A stretch of 7,517 nt of DNA from contig JBDTOI010000196.1 in assembly GCA_039933315.1 (NCBI GenBank), positions 1 through 7,517 on the forward strand, written 5' to 3'. The notes beneath the pieces are model-generated. The model ran no database searches. It was not told the origin of the DNA and saw only the letters and a program-made list of their open reading frames with translations. This DNA is from DASXRU01 sp039933315 (GTDB lineage Bacteria > Acidobacteriota > Blastocatellia > Pyrinomonadales > Pyrinomonadaceae). Below, piece by piece: positions 4,350-7,517 of the stretch (the first letter of the stretch is position 1; each line of letters starts with the position of its first letter). The position numbers were made by a program, and so were the translations under genes.

Positions 4350-6032
4350 TCAGCCTCGCGTAAGCTGCCGGTATTTGATCCGGTGCGGTTGCTCAGCCGC
4401 CGCACCCAGGCGGGCCTTCTTATCTTCTTCGTAGTCAGAATAGTTGCCCTCGAACCATACCACCTTGCTATCGCCCTCGAATGCCAGGATATGCGTGGCT
4501 ATTCTATCGAGGAACCAGCGATCGTGGGAAATTACTACCGCGCATCCGGCGAAATTCTCCAGAGCCTCTTCCAGCGCGCGCAATGTATTCACATCCAGAT
4601 CGTTGGTCGGCTCGTCCAGCAACAAAACATTCGCGCCCTCTTTCAACATCTTCGCCAGATGCACACGGTTTCTCTCGCCGCCCGATAGCATGTCGACTTT
4701 TTTCTGCTGATCCGAGCCGGAGAAGTTGAATCGACCTACGTAAGCGCGCGAGTTTACTTCACGCTTCCCCAGCATCAATACATCAGCACCTCCGGAGATT
4801 TCCTCCCAGATCGATTTCTTTGAGTCGAGCGTGCGGCTTTGATCCACGTAAGCCAGCTCGACAGTTTCCCCGATTCTGATGGCGCCACTGTCGGGCTGCT
4901 CCTGCCCTGTGATCATGCGAAACAGCGTCGTCTTACCGGCGCCGTTCGGGCCGATCACGCCGATGATGCCACCGGGAGGCAATTTGAAAGTCATGTCTTC
5001 GACGAGCAGATTATCGCCGTAGGCTTTGTTTACGGCCTCCGCTTCCACCACGACGTTGCCCAGGCGCGGGCCGGGGGGAATGTGAATCTCGAGATCGTCT
5101 CGCCGCTTCTCTGATTCCTGTTGCAGCAGGGCCTCGTATGAGTTTATGCGCGCCTTGCCCTTGGCGTGGCGGGCTTTCGGCGACATGCGAATCCACTCCA
5201 GCTCGCGCTGCAACGTTTTCTGTCTTTCACTTTCCGACTTCTCTTCGCGGCGCAGTCGTTCCTGTTTCTGTTCCAGCCAACTGGTGTAGTTCCCTTTCCA
5301 GGGAATGCCCGCGCCACGGTCAAGCTCCAGAATCCATCCCGCAACGTTATCGAGGAAGTATCGATCATGGGTCACCGCGATGATCGTTCCGGGATAACTC
5401 TGCAGGTGATGTTCAAGCCACGCCACCGACTCCGCATCAAGGTGGTTAGTGGGTTCGTCCAATAAAAGTATGTCGGGTTTTTGCAGGAGCAAACGGCAGA
5501 GGGCGACCCGCCGGCGTTCACCACCGGAGAGAATCTTTACCTGCGTTTCCGGTGGCGGACAACGCAGCGCGTCCATGGCCATCTCCAGGCGGGCATCGAG
5601 ATCCCATGCATCCTGCATGTCCAGCTTTTCCTGTACCTCACCCTGCCGCGCCAGCAGCTTGTCCATCTCTTCGTCGGACATCTCTTCGCCGAATTTGGCG
5701 TTGATGTCCTCGAACTCTTTGAGCAGATTCACTGTCTCCTGGACCGCTTCTTCGACGACCTCGCGCACGGTGCGCGCATCGTCGATCAAGGGCTCCTGCT
5801 CCAGATAGCCAACCGTAAAGCCGGGCGAGATCACGGTTTCGCCGTTAATCTCTTTATCCACCCCGGCAAGTATGCGCAAGAGTGACGACTTGCCGGAGCC
5901 GTTCAGGCCAATGACGCCAATCTTTGCGCCGTAAAAATAAGAAAGGTAGATGTCTTTGAGGACGGCCTTCTTGTCATAGAACTTGCTGACCCCGACCATG
6001 GAATAGATAACTTTGTTTGCTTCAGTGCTCAT
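4350..6032 (-). CDS. ettA: EttA, energy-dependent translational throttle (ABC-F ATPase)
   Basis: This 560-residue protein has the normal EttA length. It is a cytoplasmic ABC-F protein that binds the ribosomal E site and gates entry into elongation according to ATP/ADP. Two ABC domains are intact. Domain 1 has Walker A GLNGSGKS (42-49), signature LSGGERRR (168-175), Walker B ending DEPTNHLD (192-199, catalytic Glu193) and switch His222. Domain 2 has GPNGAGKT (361-368), LSGGERNR (449-456), DEPTNDLD (473-480, Glu474) and His503. An acidic, EttA-specific arm lies within domain 1 (about 90-155). The interdomain P-site tRNA-interacting linker (about 243-305) carries the EttA-typical IPWKGNYTSWLEQK and ELEWIRMSPKARHAKGKARI. 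Together these separate it from Uup, YheS and resistance-type ABC-F proteins. The ATG at 6030-6032 has no Shine-Dalgarno; 7-base repeats lie just upstream. Confidence 0.97.
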   Translation of the reverse strand: MSTEANKVIYSMVGVSKFYDKKAVLKDIYLSYFYGAKIGVIGLNGSGKSSLLRILAGVDKEINGETVISPGFTVGYLEQEPLIDDARTVREVVEEAVQETVNLLKEFEDINAKFGEEMSDEEMDKLLARQGEVQEKLDMQDAWDLDARLEMAMDALRCPPPETQVKILSGGERRRVALCRLLLQKPDILLLDEPTNHLDAESVAWLEHHLQSYPGTIIAVTHDRYFLDNVAGWILELDRGAGIPWKGNYTSWLEQKQERLRREEKSESERQKTLQRELEWIRMSPKARHAKGKARINSYEALLQQESEKRRDDLEIHIPPGPRLGNVVVEAEAVNKAYGDNLLVEDMTFKLPPGGIIGVIGPNGAGKTTLFRMITGQEQPDSGAIRIGETVELAYVDQSRTLDSKKSIWEEISGGADVLMLGKREVNSRAYVGRFNFSGSDQQKKVDMLSGGERNRVHLAKMLKEGANVLLLDEPTNDLDVNTLRALEEALENFAGCAVVISHDRWFLDRIATHILAFEGDSKVVWFEGNYSDYEEDKKARLGAAAEQPHRIKYRQLTRG

Positions 6033-6038
6033 GCGTGT

Positions 6039-6066
6039 GGATTTCGGATTTCGGATTTCGGATTTT
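6039..6066. repeat. 7-bp tandem repeat (GGATTTC x4) in the ettA leader
   Basis: Four adjacent units, GGATTTC three times and GGATTTT once, start 7 bases before the ettA start codon (on the minus strand, GAAATCC repeated). They fill the place where a ribosome binding site would lie and contain no Shine-Dalgarno complement. Confidence 0.85.
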
Positions 6067-6070
6067 GAGT

Positions 6071-6100
6071 CTATCCACAGATTACACAGATTTCACAGAT
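6071..6100. repeat. 9-bp tandem CACAGATT array upstream of ettA
   Basis: CACAGATTA, CACAGATTT and CACAGAT follow the lead-in CTATC. Bases 6071-6099 match the inverse of 4311-4339 (past the ettA stop) at 27 of 29. So ettA is bracketed by inverted copies of one repeat. No inverted partner lies next to this copy. Confidence 0.8.
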
Positions 6101-6209
6101 AAGGAAAAGACGGGTACAAGAGGGAGTGCGGGCTCGCTCTGCCGGCCGGGCCTTTGTCTGCCACCCCCGGGAACCTGAATAAGGACCCTGCCACCGGGCG
6201 TGTCTATTA

Positions 6210-6237
6210 TTGAAAAGCGCAAGATGGGTGGTAAAGT
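6210..6237 (+). promoter_or_regulatory. Possible promoter of the L,D-transpeptidase gene
   Basis: TTGAAA (6210-6215) and TAAAGT (6232-6237) are separated by 16 bases, matching the sigma-70-type consensus at 5 and 4 of 6 positions. It lies 88 bases before the ATG. Consensus match only. Confidence 0.33.
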
Positions 6238-6325
6238 AGTGAGTAACTCCCCCACATCTCCCTGAGCACCCCCCCATTTTGTTGAAGCAACCATTTCCCG
6301 CCTGAGGGCACGGGCACAACTATTA

Positions 6326-7306
6326 ATGTTCAAACCAACTAATAAAAGATTCATATACCATCGACTAAACATAGTAGCGGCTCAGGTCGTCATGCTCGGT
6401 CTTCTCTGCGCGCTGCTGCTAAACAGCAAACCCGCACAAGCTCAGACCGGGTACGAATTCCACGAGTCGGAGCGCTCGGACAAATTAACTGGCGGACGAG
6501 TCGAGACGGCCGAGTTCGAGCCGGGACAGCCGGACATTCGCATCACTCTAAATATCCCTTCATTCCGGCTGACGCTCTGGCAGAACGGGAAAGAGGTCAA
6601 GTCGTATTACGTGGGTATCGGGTTGAAGGAGTTTCCGCTTTACATCGGCGAACGTGAAGCCAGCGAGGTCATATGGAATCCTGACTGGATACCGCCGGAT
6701 AGCGACTGGGTAAAGGAGAAGAAGGGCATTACTCCGCTGGAAGTGATCAAAGCCAGCGACCCGCGCAACCCGCTCGGCAAGCTTAAAATCCCGCTGGGTA
6801 ACCACTACCTCATTCACCAGGCCGGGAGCACCGCCGACGTCGGCAGCCTGGTCTCGCACGGCTGCGTGCGCATGCTGCGATCAGAGCTTTACGACCTGGC
6901 GGAGAAGATCATCGCCGCGCGTAACGCGAATGTCTCGCCCAAGCGCATTGCGGCAGCCAAACGGAGCAAGCGGAAACTAACCGTTCCGCTCGAAGAACCC
7001 ATCCCGGTGGACATCAACTATGACACGCTGGTAGTCGAAGGCGGTGTCCTGCACATCTATCCGGATGTGTACAGCCGTGGCATGAATCGGCCCGCACGTC
7101 TGCGCGCCGAGCTCGAATCTGCTCAGGTAGACGTGTCAAACCTTAGCGAAGCGACGATGAAAAAGATGTTGGCGAAGGTAAAGCCAGGAATGCAGTTTGT
7201 CGTCAATACCAGCAGCATCGCTCAGGGAGAGGCGCTTCAGGAGGGGAAGCTAGTCCCTGTGATTCCACGCCGGCAGACGGCCGGAGCGGAAGGCATGAAG
7301 CGCTAG
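6326..7306 (+). CDS. L,D-transpeptidase (YkuD domain), ErfK/YbiS-like
   Basis: This 326-residue exported enzyme has a cysteine active site and crosslinks peptidoglycan stems or attaches proteins to them. The N-terminus has a basic region (MFKPTNKRFIYHR), a hydrophobic core (VVMLGLLCALLL) and a likely cleavage after PAQA near residue 39. The YkuD domain spans about 70-198: strand IRITLNIPSFRLTLWQ, the NPDWIPP motif (118-124), NPLGKLKI, YLIH with His164, then SHGCVRM (177-183) with catalytic Cys180. The usual IHGT is IHQA here. No LysM or peptidoglycan-binding repeat is visible. The roughly 120-residue C-terminal part includes a strand region (VDINYDTLVVEGGVLHIYPDVY) seen in ErfK-like enzymes, then an unrecognised tail. 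The ATG has no good Shine-Dalgarno (GAGG is about 18 bases away); the next Met would cut into the signal peptide. Confidence 0.93.
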   Translation: MFKPTNKRFIYHRLNIVAAQVVMLGLLCALLLNSKPAQAQTGYEFHESERSDKLTGGRVETAEFEPGQPDIRITLNIPSFRLTLWQNGKEVKSYYVGIGLKEFPLYIGEREASEVIWNPDWIPPDSDWVKEKKGITPLEVIKASDPRNPLGKLKIPLGNHYLIHQAGSTADVGSLVSHGCVRMLRSELYDLAEKIIAARNANVSPKRIAAAKRSKRKLTVPLEEPIPVDINYDTLVVEGGVLHIYPDVYSRGMNRPARLRAELESAQVDVSNLSEATMKKMLAKVKPGMQFVVNTSSIAQGEALQEGKLVPVIPRRQTAGAEGMKR

Positions 7307-7391
7307 CGAAAATGACAAATGAGAGGCTTTTCACAAAAAGTCGTCGACTGGTTTGAAGCGGACCGCAGTGAACGTCTAAGGTCAGCATTGG

Positions 7392-7496
7392 TTCGTGTTG
7401 CTTCGTGAGATTTCGTGTAATTTCGTGGATCGTGTGCTTAGGATTCGGAGCCATACGATCCACGAAAGCACACTAAGCTACACGAAGGCACACGAA
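7392..7496. repeat. Long inverted repeat of TTCGTG words after the L,D-transpeptidase gene
   Basis: Arms 7392-7433 and 7455-7496 (42 bases each) are inverted copies matching at 33 of 42 without gaps, around a 21-base loop. The left arm carries four TTCGTG words on a strict 10-base period. Eight of the nine mismatches fall in the 4-base linkers. A T5 run (7504-7508) follows 7 bases later. It lies 85 bases after the gene stop. Confidence 0.87.
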
Positions 7497-7517
7497 ATAA
7501 GAGTTTTTGTGCAAAGC

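Larger units (their letters stand above)
6033..6325. other. Divergent region between ettA and the L,D-transpeptidase gene
   Basis: This 293-base gap holds two tandem arrays next to ettA (6039-6066, 6071-6100) and a possible promoter for the rightward gene (6210-6237). Open frames on the minus strand here read through the repeat words and lack support. The stretch 6101-6205 is G/C-rich with short runs, and I see no named element in it. Confidence 0.6.

Noticed and set aside
6071..6372. Minus-strand open frames of 82 and 96 codons upstream of ettA
   Set aside because: They start inside or overlap the L,D-transpeptidase leader, have no ribosome binding site, and read through the CACAGATT repeat to give repetitive peptide ends. 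No family pattern is seen.
225..7496. A CRISPR array made of the short repeats
   Set aside because: Units are 7-10 bases with no unique spacers of 25-40 bases, and no cas gene is present.

Overview
The window is a chromosomal stretch of about 55% GC from a bacterium that appears to have two membranes. The periplasmic-type YceI protein, the L,D-transpeptidase and the EttA-type ABC-F ATPase fit a diderm. Gene content, protein style and gaps filled with short-word palindromic repeats remind me of Acidobacteriota (Blastocatellia or Solibacter-like), but that placement is an impression and not proven here. No phage, transposase, CRISPR array or defence island is visible.

Layout, left to right. 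A tRNA-Cys (GCA) enters the window missing its first two bases. A gap with two hairpins follows. Next come two minus-strand genes, probably one operon: ubiX (flavin prenyltransferase) and then a DUF421/YetF membrane protein. A 367-base divergent region holds a striking composite palindrome and leads to a plus-strand dodecin gene and a 51-codon basic ORF. A minus-strand SLOG (DprA/LOG-like) gene follows, convergent to that ORF. It is divergent to an 82-residue helical protein of unknown function that has an excellent ribosome binding site. Minus-strand yceI and ettA come next, in tandem but separated by a hairpin. The window closes with a plus-strand L,D-transpeptidase gene and a large terminal hairpin.

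Most genes are housekeeping or envelope functions. UbiX makes prenylated FMN, dodecin stores flavin, EttA gates translation by energy state, YceI is a secreted lipocalin-like protein, and the YkuD-domain enzyme crosslinks or anchors peptidoglycan. The divergent ubiX/dodecin pair gives a flavin theme, but no UbiD partner is in view.

The most unusual content lies between genes. At least six long imperfect inverted repeats are present, and most are built from 7-10 base tandem words: GCAGAT, ACAGGATT, CACAGATT, TTCGTG, GGATTTC. The word differs at each site but the architecture is the same. Hairpins stand at every operon 3' boundary seen and are absent from the short within-operon gaps. One arm is translated as the tail of the SLOG protein, and two related 29-base copies bracket ettA in inverted orientation.
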